DNA of 64,000 nucleotides from Haematobia irritans (lineage: Eukaryota > Arthropoda > Insecta > Diptera > Muscidae), in contig NC_134400.1 of NCBI RefSeq assembly GCF_050003625.1, positions 67,040,126 to 67,104,125 on the forward strand, in the 5' to 3' direction. A program made the translations under genes and the position numbers. Under the pieces are notes generated by a model that saw only the letters and a program-made list of their open reading frames with translations, was not told the DNA's origin and searched no databases. Below are positions 45,042-56,150 of this stretch, in pieces (positions within the stretch are counted from its first letter, which is position 1; every line of letters starts with the position of its first letter).

Positions 45042-45282
45042 TTTAAGGTGGGTATTAAGTTCGAGTTTAGCCGCTAAAAACGTCATTTTTTCACGATTAC
45101 TTTTCTTTAATAATCCATTTTAAGGAATATAAATTTCGTGAAAATTTGCTTTGGGCTTTTCCCCATCAAGTTATAATAAAATTTGCAACAATTATGTATA
45201 ATTTCGTGCATTTTTCTTACTGATTTAGTTTTCACTTTAGCGATTTTACCGGCTAAACTCGAACTTAATACTCACCTTAAAG
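45042..45282. mobile_element. MITE with GGTGGGTATTAAGTTCG / CGAACTTAATACTCACC ends
   Basis: About 240 bp, TIR about 35 bp (through GAGTTTAGCCGCTAAA). It is inserted into a related MITE end, since ...GAACATAGTACTCACC lies to the left and GGTGAGTACTATGTTCG to the right. Flanks read TTAA or TAA on both sides; the exact duplication is ambiguous. Copies: 57331-57570 (complete), 54156-54366 (left end missing), 62611-62800. Confidence 0.7.
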
Positions 45283-45668
45283 GTGAGTACTATGTTCGTA
45301 TTAATTATTTATGGCATAGCAGAAATAGAATGTGGTTGGCAACGCGATGTAGTGCAAGTAACCAAACCAATAGGGCTGTTTTCTGTTTGCACTGATAACC
45401 AGTGCTAAAATAAAACGCAAAAAAAAATTCAGTTCAAATTTCGATTTTGATTGGCAACACTTGGTCCCCAGCTGTCAAAATGAAATTTTTTATTTACAAA
45501 TAAAAAAAGAGGATAGAGACCGCCAATATATAGCAACAAGTGAATTTTGATAATATTAAATATAGATACATAAACAAAAAATTAATAAACCAAAGTTTGT
45601 GGTGGTAATTTGCATAATAATTGTTTTTGCCCTAAATTAACTTGTCGGTAGTGAAATGGATTTGGCAA

Positions 45669-46064
45669 ATGGATGGATTTAAATAGTTCTGTAAACAAGT
45701 GGAACAATTCCAAAAGCTATTGAGAGCTTTACAAAATGAACACAGTCATTTGTATGAAGTGATCAAGTAAAATAATGTTGAAATTCCACCTATATCTGCC
45801 TTACCCCCAGAGCCTGAGCCACTACAAACAAAGCCGATTACAAGTGTTGCGGACACGGATAAAATGGAAATTATGTCCAAGAATTGTGCAGAACTAAAGC
45901 AGACACTGGCAAACAATTGCAAGTCCAAGAAGAAACAAAAGGAAAAGTTTAAATCTAAAAAGAATGATAGCAATCAAGTGACCAATATGAGTAAGGAATC
46001 ATCACCAGCCATATCGGAGGAAGCAGTCGCCAATAATCCAGCGAGGTGCAGGAAAATAGTATAA
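45669..46064 (+). pseudogene. Cassette A: captured gene-like fragment, unknown function
   Basis: From ATG (context GGCAAATGG) a frame reads MDGFK, TAG, FCKQVEQFQKLLRALQNEHS, YEVIK, TAA, NNVEIPPISALPPEPEPLQ, then a 66-codon open part MEIMSKNCAELKQTLANN with a Lys-rich KKKQKEKFKSKK block, to a stop at 46064. The composition is like a host protein, not a transposase. Upstream (45330-45500) are TGGCAACG and TGGCAACACT motifs resembling a known fly promoter element (TGGYAACR). Function not recognised. The same two stops occur in cassettes B and C. Confidence 0.5.
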
Positions 46065-46279
46065 GCAAATTTCAGAATCAAATTTAGGGCAATGTCTGTC
46101 CTATATTTACAAATATATTTACAATTTTTGATGGCAATTTCGGAACAACGCATTTATGATTCATCAGTCGATAGATATGTATTAGAGGTATAGGAAAATT
46201 TGAGTCATTTTTACAAGTTTTCGGCTTAGGTAGTGAGTATCAGTGAGCATCAGTAAGAAAAAAATTGAGAAAATTTGTT

Positions 46280-47070
46280 ATAGAAATAAAATGTGTAAAA
46301 AGTGAAAAATTGCTATAGAAATACAATTTTGAAAAAAAAAATTGTAGAAATAAAATTTTGAAAAAAATATCAATAGAAATACAAATTTGAAAAAAAAAAA
46401 ATTGTGTATTGAACAAAATTTTGCCAAATTTTCCATAGAAGTGATATTTTGCAAAAATTTCCTATAGAATAAAATTTGGGAAAATTTTCAATAGAAGTAA
46501 AATATTGCAAAATTATCTAAAGACACAAAATTTTGAATAAATTTTTTTATAGAAATAGAATTTTGGCATAATTTTCTATAGAAATAAAATGTTAAAAACA
46601 TGTTTTTGAAGTAAGTAAAATTTTGCAAAATTTTCTATATAATCAAAATTTTGAATAAATTTTTTATAGAAATAAAATTTTGACAAAATTTTCTATAGAA
46701 ATAAAATTTTGACACAATAAAATTTTGAATACAAATTTTTTATAGAAATAAAATTTTGACAAAATTACAATAGAAATAAAATTTTGAAAAAGTGTAGTAA
46801 ATAAAATTTTGCAAATTTTTCTGTAGAAATAAAATTTTGCAAAATATTATATAGAAACAAAATATTGACTAAATTTTCTATAGAAATAAAATTTTTACAA
46901 AATTTTCTGCAGAAATAAAATTTTGACTAAATTTTCTATAGAAATAAAATTTTGACTAAATGTTCTATAGGAAAAAAATATTTCTATAGTAATAAAATTT
47001 TGACAAAGTTTTCTATAATAACAACTTTGAAAACAAGTTTTTGTCAATATTTCAAATAAATTTATATGGG
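46280..47070. repeat. Minisatellite of about 29-bp units (cassette A)
   Basis: Degenerate units around TTCTATAGAAATAAAATTTT with GACAAAA spacers, perhaps 25 copies. It belongs to the interior of the hAT-like element whose right end (CTCCGCCTCCACAGCCCTT) follows at about 47320-47342. Copies at 55360-56150 and 58845-59246 plus 61173-61480. Confidence 0.8.
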
Positions 47071-47504
47071 CATTAAAATGGATCGATTCGGCCCACCTGC
47101 TAACATTCTAGGAAACATAAAATGATCTCCGTAATTGGAAGTTGATTTTCATTTACAGTCGTGCCGTACATTGCTCGAATGAATAACGCAATGGAAACTA
47201 ATTTTCGTACAAACGTGTTTACTTACAAAAATATGAAGTGTTTTAAAAAATTTAGTTTAGCCGGAGCCGGAGTCGAGCAAAATTTTTGATACTCCGGCTC
47301 CAGCAAAATCTTCAGACTCCGCCTCCACAGCCCTTGTTGAACCAGTGCCAGTTTCTAATTAGATATACAATACCAAATTTTATTATATGTATCTCTTTCT
47401 TGCACTTGCTGCTCTCCTCTTTACACATTTAAATTGTTCCTATCATATGGACTTATAATTACTGATACTGATATTGTTCCAAATTAGCCCTTTGGCCTTG
47501 GTAC

Positions 47505-48099
47505 TGTTACGTTTTTATATTTAGGCGTTTTTAATTACCCGACAATTAAAACACAGTTCTTCTAAATAACGACAATCTACAATTTATTTACTATGACTTC
47601 ACACTTTACAATTCGTTCACACTGAAGTTATTCGTTTGACGCTTTAATTAAGACTGACTCGTTAGCCGCATGCGAGCGCTTTTATATATGACGGTGTGGC
47701 AATACGAGAACATTCTGGTAGCACTACAATATTCTGGCAACGCCAGAACATTCTTAGACAATGCTAGAAGTATCTACGACCATTAAGTTATTCGTCTGGT
47801 GGCTGCCAAACACATACACACTCACATAGATATATGCTCGCATTACTACAACAACAATGACAATAGACAATGAGATGAAATGAAATGAGAATGCAGAATA
47901 ACAAAGCAAAGCAAAGAGAGTAAGAACTAACATTTCGGTAAGCAAACAAAAGAACATGAAAGAAATTCAGGAAAATACTAGAAAATGAATAGACGATTAC
48001 AACAAGTGATAGAGAAATTTTATCGTTACAATTTGAAATTTTAAATTAACGGAAACTAATTTAAATAAACTTATGTCTATAATTATCAAATTCGTAACA
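47505..48099 (-). repeat. Ty3/gypsy 3' LTR
   Basis: 595 bp, TGTTACG...CGTAACA on either strand (short inverted ends). On the minus strand it holds AATAAA at about 47582-47587, a plausible polyadenylation signal downstream of the predicted start site. Confidence 0.95.
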
Positions 48100-48110
48100 C
48101 TGCCTCCCGC
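48100..48110 (-). promoter_or_regulatory. Polypurine tract
   Basis: Minus-strand GCGGGAGGCAG directly next to the 3' LTR, the expected primer site for plus-strand DNA synthesis. It directly follows the pol stop. Confidence 0.75.
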
Positions 48111-48822
48111 TTAAGCCTGTTCGTCCCGAACAGGCACAGAACCTGTTCCGTAAGGAGCCAATCGTTCCAGATGTACAACTTTCATCTTTGATCTAGGGCT
48201 GTCGTCCTTCTGAATCCGGTATACAACATCATTGATCTTCTTGATGACTTTGTATGGGCCTTCCCACTGTGTTTGCAGTTTAGGACACAATCCTTTCTTT
48301 CGTTGCGGGTTAAATAGCAGAACCAATTCTTCTTCTTGGAAGCCCTCAGTATTTACAGCACGATCGTATCTCGCCTTCATTCTGTTGCTGACCATTTTTA
48401 TTTTGTTGCGCACTGATTCGTGAACTTCACCGAAAGTGTTTGGGATGTCGTTTCTGTTTTCTTCCATGGCGAGCTAATTAGGTTTAGCGCCGAATATCAG
48501 ATCTCCAGGCAACTTCAACTCAGTTCCGAATAGAACATTGGCCGGTGTTCGAGAGGTGGAATCATGAATGGCAGATCTATACGACAGCAAAAACTTTGGT
48601 ATATGCTCGTCCCAGTCCCTCTGGCCGTTGTCCACTACTTTTCGAAGATGTTCCTCCAGAGTGCGATTAAACCTTTCTACCATGCCATCGGATTGTGGAT
48701 GTAATGGTGTAGTCCTCGTTTTCTTGATACCAAGGGATTCACACATCTCTTTGAATATGGCCGATTCAAAATTTCTTCCCTGGTCTGAGTGAATCTCGGA
48801 CGGCACACCGTAGCGACATATC
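48111..48822 (-). pseudogene. Ty3/gypsy pol, integrase C-terminal part (frameshift and amber stop)
   Basis: The frame after the break near 48823 begins RYGVPSEIHSDQGRNF (second catalytic Asp) and TPLHPQSDGMVERFNRTL (catalytic Glu). A TAG at 48474-48476 interrupts it after FGAKPN; the same frame then continues MEENRNDIPNTFGEVHESV to a C-terminal GPY/F module (WEGPYKVIKKINDVVYRI) and a stop at 48111. Confidence 0.9.
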
Positions 48823-51703
48823 CAGTGTTATTGTTGACAACATCCACAATCGTTTTTGCCTCTTGGTTTGGAATTGCATACACCTCCGGCCATTTGCTGA
48901 AGTAATCCATGACCACAAGGACATAACGGTTTCCAGAATCACTTACTGGGAAAGGGCCTGCCACGTCCATTGCTATTCTTTCAAACGGGGCTCCTGGTCT
49001 ATATTCTTGCATAGGACCTCGACTTTTCCTTGTTGGACCTTTCGCCTTCATGCACTTCTCGCAATTGGCTACCCATTCAGCAATTGATTTCTGGCATCCA
49101 ACCCAGTAGAATCGTTGCTTCACTTTCTCGGCTGTTTTGGTTATTCCCAGATGACCTCCACTGGGACCATTATGGAACTCCGCCAAAACTTCTCTTATTT
49201 TGGAATCCGGCACGATGATCAAATTTCGGCCGCTCTTGCCATCTTCGCTTTCCCATTTACGTTGCAGGGATCCATTGACTAGAACTAAACTATCCCATTG
49301 AGCCCAGTATGATTTCATAAGTGGACTTTCGGCTGCGATGTCTTTCTTACTGGGCTTCTTGTTCTCTTCCTTTGCCGAAATAATTTGGTTCAAAATGGGA
49401 TCTTTACGCTGTTCTGTTGGCCAGTCCACTCCAGATTCGATGTGTAACAGCCGAATATCAACAATCTCCTCCTTATGTTCAGCTTTCGAGCAGTGCTTGC
49501 ATTCTATACTGCAAGGTCGACGTGACAAAGCGTCAGCGTTACCGTGTTTTCCACCTTTTCTATGCTCGATACTGAAATCATAGCTTTGGAGCCTCTCGAT
49601 CCAACGTGCCAGTTGAGCTTCCGGATTCTTGAATTGGAGCAACCATCGTAGAGCTGAGTGATCAGTCCTGAGCAAGAAGTGTTGTCCATACAAATATTTA
49701 TGATAATGTTTTACACCCTCTATGACGGCTAGCAGCTCTCGTCGCGTTACACAGTAGTTCTTTTCGGGCTTGGACAACGTTCGGCTGAAATATCCGATGA
49801 CCTTCTCCTTGCCGTCTATCTGTTGGGATAGCACACCTCCAATACCATGCGCGCTAGCATCTGTATCCAAAACAAATTTTTCGCCCGGAATAGGATACGC
49901 TAGAACAGAAGCTGAACATAAAAGTTCTTTTAAATGTTGGAATGAATCCTCCTGTTCGTCGCTCCACTGGAACTTCTGACCTTTTTGCGTCAATTTATGG
50001 AGACTAGCGGCGATGCTGGCGAAGTTTGGGACGAATCGTCGGTAATATGTACATAACCCAAGGAAACTTCTTAATTCGTGGAGATTTCGGGGTCGTGGCC
50101 AATCTCTGACAGCTTGGATTTTGTCTTCATCGGTGGATATGCCCTCTGCAGTCACATGATGACCCAGGTATTTAACTTCCCGCTGGAAAAGGGAGCATTT
50201 CTTTGCGTTAAGGCGTAGACCAGCGGCTGACAATTGCTGGATAACGTCTTTCAAGTTCTTAAGGTGCTCGTCAAATGTTTTGCCCATCACTATGATGTCG
50301 TCCAAGTATATCAAGCACGACTTCCAGTGCAACCCCTTCAGTACCCGCTCCATCAATCTTTCGAAGGTAGCCGGAGCGTTGCAGAGCCCGAACGGTATTA
50401 CATTGAATTGCCAGAGACCGCCATTAACGCCAAAAGCCGTCTTTTCCTTGTCTTTCTCGGCGATCTCTACTTGCCAATATCCACTCTGCAAATCAAGCGT
50501 AGAAAACCATGTTGTTCCGGCTAGTGTGTCCAACGTGTCATCAATGCGTGGAAGCGGATAACTGTCCTTTTTGGTGACATCATTCAGTTTTCTGTAGTCC
50601 ACGCAGAATCGGGTACTTCCATCTTTCTTTTTGACCAGCACAACTGGGGAACACCAAGGACTTGATGATGGCTCGATCACTCCACTCTCCGCCATTTCCT
50701 TTATGAGCTTTTGAACTTCGTCTCTTTTTGCCAGGGGAACACTTCGTGGTGCCTGTTTTATGGGCCTTTCTTCTGCGGTTTTAATTTCATGTTTCACTAC
50801 AGATGTTCTTCCTTGATTTCCCTTTTCAGAAGCAAAAGCAGAGGCGTTTTTCCACAACAATTGCTTGGCTTTATTTCTCTCTGACGGCGATAGATGACGT
50901 GTCCAAGCCTCGAAATACCCTTCTACGTGTTTTCTCACTGCTCCATGTGTCTTTGATGAGTTGCCTTCCAAATTGACTATTGCCTCGGCTGGTGTACATT
51001 TTCCAATATCAGAAAATTTTACAATTTGCTCATGATTGTCAGACAAGTTCAAGACACGAACTGGTATTAGTCTCTCTTCGTTCGTTGTTACCAGGGCATT
51101 TGCTATCAAGATGTTGTTGCTTTTGTTTTCTGCTGGTTCAACAACCCACAATTGGCCGACTTCACAATCTCCATTCATAGAAACCCATATAATTGCTTCG
51201 GCATTCGGTGGTATAGACTCTGACTGGCTCGTTGTCAAACGTCTGACAGGTGTATTCTCGTCGTATCCCACGTTTACCGCTATTTCGGCATCGCACCATG
51301 TCATTACACGACGCTTCATATCCAGATTGAGGCCAAAAGCAATCATGAAATCCGCTCCAATTATAACTTCGTCTACTATATCGGCCACAATGAAATCATA
51401 AGTAACGGATTTGTTAGCAATAGTTAATTTTACGGCGACCTTTCCATATACGGTTGCGGGTTCCCCTGTAGCCGTGCGTAGCTTGACTCCAATCAGTGGT
51501 GTAACTTTTCCTTTTACTAAATCAGATCTAATGATAGACTTTGATGCACCAGTATCCAACGTCAAAGTACGCTTGTCGCCATTAATAACACCCGCAATAG
51601 TTAAATTGTTATTTTTCTGTTGAACTATTGCTATGGAGATGGTGGGGCCATCGTCCGTGGGAGCCAGCTCTTGCCCCGCTGAACTAGCTCGATTTAGTTT
51701 AAA
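48823..51703 (-). CDS. Ty3/gypsy pol: protease, RT, RNase H, integrase N-terminal part
   Basis: Open in the -1 frame from the gag end. Protease LDTGAS with a downstream IIGADFM. RT: VVLVKKKDGSTRFCVDYRKL, FSTLDLQSGYWQVE, FNVIPFGLCNAPATF, CLIYLDDIIVMG (YLDD). RNase H: VLDTDASAHGIGGVLSQ, TRRELLAVIEG, LRTDHSALRWL. Integrase: zinc region GHLGITKTAEKVKQRFYW...CEKC and first core Asp in AMDVAGPFP. A small insertion around 48825 shifts the frame before the second catalytic Asp. Domain order PR-RT-RH-IN is Ty3/gypsy. There is no own start codon near the gag end, so expression would be by frameshift. Confidence 0.92.
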
Positions 51704-53136
51704 GGCGACTCACTTGACTGTGGGGTCACCTTCTTATGGCTATTGTTTAATGGAGATGGTGATGTGGACCTTGACCGTTTGCGTCGTGCTTTGCATTCTC
51801 GAGCTAGATGTCCCGGCTTATCACAGTTATAGCATTTGATCCGGGATTTATTTGCCTCTTGCTTCATTTCTTGCATTGCCTGCTTCATGGCCTCTTTCAT
51901 CGACTCAATAACGGACTTTGATTCATCACACTCTGTCTCTACTTTACGTACCTTGTGAATTTGAGGCCGCGCTAGCAATCTCGCAGTCTCCTGTGCAAGT
52001 GCGAATGTTACTGTTTCAGCGAATGTAGCCTTTTGTGACGCATATGTTGCACATTTTATATCTGGGTCTCGAATTCCATTGACGAAGGTTTCAATCTTGA
52101 TGCGGTCCACAAGAGGATGACTCTCACCTGGGTATGTCAAAAGCACTAGCCGCTCAACTTCTGTTGCGAAATCTTGTAGGGTTTCATTCGATTTCTGGAT
52201 TCTTCCTCTCAATTCCATTCTGAAGATGTCCTGCTTGTGCTCTCCACCATACTTGCGTTGAAGTGCCGCTATTACTTCATTATAGTTATTTCTAGAAGCA
52301 GCGGGAATGCTTTGTATCACATCAGCAGCATTGCCCTTTAATGCCAATAGAAGTTCAATTGCTTTATCATCGTCATTCCACAAATTTCTACAAGCAACCA
52401 TTTCGAATTGGAATTTGAAGACATCAAATGACGTTGAGCCATCGAAAATAGGAGTTTTGATTTTTGAGCCCTCGATGACGCGCACTGGACCACCTTTAAT
52501 TTCCAGCTCTGACATTTTTTTCTCAAGGTGTAGAAATTTTTCATCGTGAACCACAAATTTCTTATCCAATTCCACAATTTGATTTTCTATATGGTTCACA
52601 CGTTTCTCCATGCCTTCAGAAATTTGTTGTAATTTTTCGTTGACCATTCTAGAATTTTCGTCGAATTTTTCTTCCAATTTTCTAGAATTTTCTTCCATTT
52701 TTCTAGAATTTGCTTCCATTTGTAGGGCATTTTCTTTCAGCAATTTTCTAGAATTTTCTTCCATTTTTCTAGAATTTTCTTCCATTTTTCTAGAATTTTC
52801 TTCCATTTTTCTAGAATTTTCTTCCATTTTTCTAGAATTCTCATCCATGATTTTTCTAGAGTTTTCTTCCATCATTTTGCTTAAAACATTGAGCATTGAG
52901 GTGTAATCCACAATACTTGAAGCCACAGATGGATTTTCTACACTGCTGGTATTGACGAGTATTGATTCGTCAATGTCCTCCTTATAATCAAACTCATGCG
53001 TCGCAATGTCCATATTACGCCGTTCAAACTCTTCCAGTAGACGCTTTTGAAGCTGGGCCTTATTGCCTGTTGTCGGCAGGTCCAGTTTGCTCAATTCCTT
53101 TTTTAAGTCTTCCACACGAAGCTCATTAAACTTCAT
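51694..53136 (-). CDS. Ty3/gypsy gag with SAP-like N-terminus, heptad-repeat coiled coil and zinc knuckle
   Basis: 480 codons, intact. Residues 1-40 (FNELRVEDLKKELSKLDLPT, then GNKAQLQKRLLEEF) look like a SAP DNA-binding motif. Residues about 80-165 are a long coiled coil with repeated KMEENSR units. The capsid-like retrotransposon gag domain follows (FDGSTSFDVFKFQFEMVA through KYGGEHKQDIFRMELRGR), then a zinc knuckle CYNCDKPGHLAREC near residue 440 and a basic tail. Gag packages the RNA. The ATG is the first after the primer site, 18 bases downstream. A SAP motif in gag could tether particles to chromatin; this is inference. Confidence 0.88.
   Translation of the reverse strand: MKFNELRVEDLKKELSKLDLPTTGNKAQLQKRLLEEFERRNMDIATHEFDYKEDIDESILVNTSSVENPSVASSIVDYTSMLNVLSKMMEENSRKIMDENSRKMEENSRKMEENSRKMEENSRKMEENSRKLLKENALQMEANSRKMEENSRKLEEKFDENSRMVNEKLQQISEGMEKRVNHIENQIVELDKKFVVHDEKFLHLEKKMSELEIKGGPVRVIEGSKIKTPIFDGSTSFDVFKFQFEMVACRNLWNDDDKAIELLLALKGNAADVIQSIPAASRNNYNEVIAALQRKYGGEHKQDIFRMELRGRIQKSNETLQDFATEVERLVLLTYPGESHPLVDRIKIETFVNGIRDPDIKCATYASQKATFAETVTFALAQETARLLARPQIHKVRKVETECDESKSVIESMKEAMKQAMQEMKQEANKSRIKCYNCDKPGHLARECKARRKRSRSTSPSPLNNSHKKVTPQSSESPLN
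51697..51703 (-). promoter_or_regulatory. -1 frameshift heptamer UUUAAAC at the gag/pol junction
   Basis: Gag ends CCT TTA AAC TAA. The heptamer T TTA AAC is in phase, directly before the stop, and pol is open in the -1 frame from here to the protease. It is one of the strongest known slippery sequences. A downstream stimulatory structure was not worked out. Confidence 0.75.
52640..52870 (-). repeat. 21-bp tandem repeat encoding KMEENSR heptads
   Basis: About eight to ten units of plus-strand TTTTCTAGAATTTTCTTCCAT inside gag. It is in frame, so copy number changes would only lengthen or shorten the coiled coil. Confidence 0.85.
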
Positions 53137-53154
53137 TGTAGATTTTTTTTCGTT

Positions 53155-53172
53155 ATCCCACTTCTGACACCA
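53155..53172 (-). promoter_or_regulatory. tRNA-Leu primer binding site
   Basis: Minus strand TGGTGTCAGAAGTGGGAT, 2 bases from the 5' LTR end; its complement ATCCCACTTCTGACACCA looks like a tRNA-Leu 3' end including CCA. The tRNA assignment is from memory. Confidence 0.75.
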
Positions 53173-53174
53173 AT

Positions 53175-53769
53175 TGTTACGTTTTTATATTTAGGCGTTT
53201 TTAATTACCCGACAATTAAAACACAGTTCTTCTAAATAACGACAATCTACAATTTATTTACTATGACTTCACACTTTACAATTCGTTCACACTGAAGTTA
53301 TTCGTTTGACGCTTTAATTAAGACTGACTCGTTAGCCGCATGCGAGCGCTTTTATATATGACGGTGCGGCAATACGAGAACATTCTGGTAGCACTACAAT
53401 ATTCTGGCAACGCCAGAACATTCTTAGACAATGCTAGAAGTATCTACGACCATTAAGTTATTCGTCTGGTGGCTGCCAAACACATACACACTCACATAGA
53501 TATATGCTCGCATTACTACAACAACAATGACAATAGACAATGAGATGAAATGAAATGAGAATGCAGAATAACAAAGCAAAGCAAAGAGAGTAAGAACTAA
53601 CATTTCGGTAAGCAAACAAAAGAACATGAAAGAAATTCAGGAAAATACTAGAAAATGAATAGACGATTACAACAAGTGATAGAGAAATTTTATCGTTACA
53701 ATTTGAAATTTTAAATTAACGGAAACTAATTTAAATAAACTTATGTCTATAATTATCAAATTCGTAACA
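53175..53769 (-). repeat. Ty3/gypsy 5' LTR
   Basis: 595 bp, matching 47505-48099. Contains the predicted core promoter at 53322-53358. Confidence 0.95.
53322..53358 (-). promoter_or_regulatory. Predicted LTR core promoter (TATA and Inr)
   Basis: On the minus strand TATATAAAAG is followed by TCAGTC, the fly initiator consensus, with its A at about 53325 and the TATA start 33 bases upstream. The same pair exists in the other LTR. Confidence 0.65.
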
Positions 53770-53773
53770 GTAC

Positions 53774-54155
53774 ATTGACGTAATTCATAAAAAATAAATA
53801 AAAATGTTGCTACATTTAGTTCATTAAAGGATAACCATAAATCCATACTATATTATATCAAGCTCTTCAATTGTTCTAAGGGATTTAATTCACCACCACA
53901 TATTTCTCTTTCTCATTTATATCATATTAAACGAAAACAAAATATTAAAACGATAAATAATAAATGACTTTCGTCTTACTTGTTAAAGAAGATTGTAAAA
54001 GCTTTTAATTATTGGATTAGTGATAGGCTTTGTTATAGTCATGGATGAATTTTACTCTTTCAAGAGGCTCCTGAGGTCAAATCTTGGGATCGGTTTATAT
54101 GAGGGCTATATATAATTATGGACCGATATCGACCAATTTGGGCATGTTTGTTAGA
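53774..54155. repeat. End of cassette A: flank plus part of the first 'TATACCC' family, inverted
   Basis: Continues the cassette after the gypsy insertion. The last part (about 54065-54155, GATCGGTTTATATGAGGGCT) is an inverted fragment of the 3762-5311 family. It ends abruptly at TTATA, joined to a MITE interior (CGTCATTTTTTCACG) at the cassette A/B border. Confidence 0.7.
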
Positions 54156-54751
54156 GACCTTATACGTCATTTTTTCACGATTACTTTTCTTTAATAATCC
54201 ATTTTAAGGAATACAAATTTCGTGAAAATTTGCTTTGGGCTTTTCCCCATCAAGTTATAATAAAATTTGCAACAAATATGTATAATTTCGTGCATTTTTC
54301 TTACTGATTTAGTTTTCACTTTAGCGATTTTACCGGCTAAACTCGAACTTAATACTCACCTTAAAGGTGAGTACTATGTTCGTATTAATTATTTATGGCA
54401 TAGCAGAAATAGAATGTGGTTGGCAACGCGATGTAGTGCAAGTAACCAAACCAATAGGGCTGTTTTCCTTTTGCACTGATAACCAGTGCTAAAATAAAAC
54501 GCAAAAAAAATTCAGTTCAAATTTCGATTTTGATTGGCAACACTTGGTCCCCAGCTGTCAAAATGAAATTTTTTATTTACAAATAAAAAAAGAGGATAGA
54601 GACCGCCAATATATAGCAACAAGTGAATTTTGATAATATTAAATATAGATACATAAACAAAAAATTAATAAACCAAAGTTTGTGGTGGTAATTTGCATAA
54701 TAATTGTTTTTGCCCTAAATTAACTTGTCGGTAGTGAAATGGATTTGGCAA

Positions 54752-55147
54752 ATGGATGGATTTAAATAGTTCTGTAAACAAGTGGAACAATTCCAAAAGC
54801 TATTGAGAGCTTTACAAAATGAACACAGTCATTTGTATGAAGTGATCAAGTAAAATAATGTTGAAATTCCACCTATATCTGCCTTACCCCCAGAGCCTGA
54901 GCCACTACAAACAAAGCCGATTACAAGTGTTGCGGACACGGATAAAATGGAAATTATGTCCAAGAATTGTGCAGAACTAAAGCAGACACTGGCAAACAAT
55001 TGCAAGTCCAAGAAGAAACAAAAGGAAAAGTTTAAATCTAAAAAGAATGATAGCAATCAAGTGACCAATATGAGTAAGGAATCATCACCAGCCATATCGG
55101 AGGAAGCAGTCGCCAATAATCCAGCGAGGTGCAGGAAAATAGTATAA
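54752..55147 (+). pseudogene. Cassette B: gene-like fragment
   Basis: Same sequence as 45669-46064 with the same TAG and TAA stops; the open 66-codon part is unchanged. Confidence 0.5.
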
Positions 55148-55359
55148 GCAAATTTCAGAATCAAATTTAGGGCAATGTCTGTCCTATATTTACAAATATA
55201 TTTACAATTTTTGATGGCAATTTCGGAACAACGCATTTATGATTCATCAGTCGATAGATATGTATTAGAGGTATAGGAAAATTTGAGTCATTTTTACAAG
55301 TTTTCGGCTTAGGTAGTGAGTATCAGTGAGCATCAGTAAGAAAAAAATTGAGAAAATTT

Positions 55360-56150
55360 GTTATAGAAATAAAATGTGTAAAAAGTGAAAAATTGCTATA
55401 GAAATACAATTTTGAAAAAAAAATTGTAGAAATAAAATTTTGAAAAAAATATCAATAGAAATACAAATTTGAAAAAAAAATGTGTATTGAACAAAATTTT
55501 GCCAAATTTTCCATAGAAGTGATATTTTGCAAAAATTTCCTATAGAATAAAATTTGGGAAAATTTTCAATAGAAGTAAAATTTTGCAAAATTATCTAAAG
55601 ACACAAAATTTTGAATAAATTTTTTTATAGAAATAGAATTTTGGCATAATTTTCTATAGAAATAAAATGTTAAAAACATGTTTTTGAAGTAAGTAAAATT
55701 TTGCAAAATTTTCTATATAATCAAAATTTTGAATAAATTTTTTATAGAAATAAAATTTTGACAAAATTTTCTATAGAAATAAAATTTTGACACAATAAAA
55801 TTTTGAATACAAATTTTTTATAGAAATAAAATTTTGACAAAATTACAATAGAAATAAAATTTTGAAAAAGTGTAGTAAATAAAATTTTGCAAATTTTTCT
55901 GTAGAAATAAAATTTTGCAAAATATTATATAGAAACAAAATATTGACTAAATTTTCTATAGAAATAAAATTTTTACAAAATTTTCTGCAGAAATAAAATT
56001 TTGACTAAATTTTCTATAGAAATAAAATTTTGACTAAATGTTCTATAGGAAAAAAATATTTCTATAGTAATAAAATTTTGACAAAGTTTTCTATAATAAC
56101 AACTTTGAAAACAAGTTTTTGTCAATATTTCAAATAAATTTATATGGGCA
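55360..56150. repeat. Minisatellite of about 29-bp units (cassette B)
   Basis: Unit by unit the same as 46280-47070, with small differences in A-run lengths. The 75-codon minus frame at 55361-55588 is a by-product. Confidence 0.8.

Larger units (their letters stand above)
47505..53769 (-). mobile_element. Ty3/gypsy LTR retrotransposon, young, inserted in cassette A
   Basis: 6,265 bp with two 595-bp LTRs, flanked by a 4-bp GTAC duplication (47501-47504, 53770-53773). The empty site CCTTGGTACATTGACG is seen in cassette B (56575-56590). The order on the minus strand is LTR, tRNA-Leu primer site, gag, pol, polypurine tract, LTR. There is no envelope gene: pol ends next to the polypurine tract. 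I noticed one difference between the LTRs (GTGTGG against GTGCGG). Pol is broken near the integrase core, so this copy is not autonomous despite its youth. Confidence 0.95.

Noticed and set aside
45746..45973. 75-codon minus frame repeated in three cassettes
   Set aside because: Lies antisense to the more gene-like plus frame; repetition comes from the cassette duplication, not from selection.
46280..47070. CRISPR-like regular array
   Set aside because: Units are degenerate, short and contiguous without unique spacers, in a eukaryotic genome; it is a minisatellite.
47754..47957. 67-codon minus frame in both gypsy LTRs
   Set aside because: Within LTR sequence, no family resemblance; identical in both because the LTRs are duplicates.
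52610..52906. 98-codon plus frame rich in FLEFSSI
   Set aside because: Antisense shadow of the gag heptad repeats.
47505..53769. Envelope gene (errantivirus-like) in the gypsy element
   Set aside because: Pol ends directly at the polypurine tract; there is no room for and no trace of an env frame.
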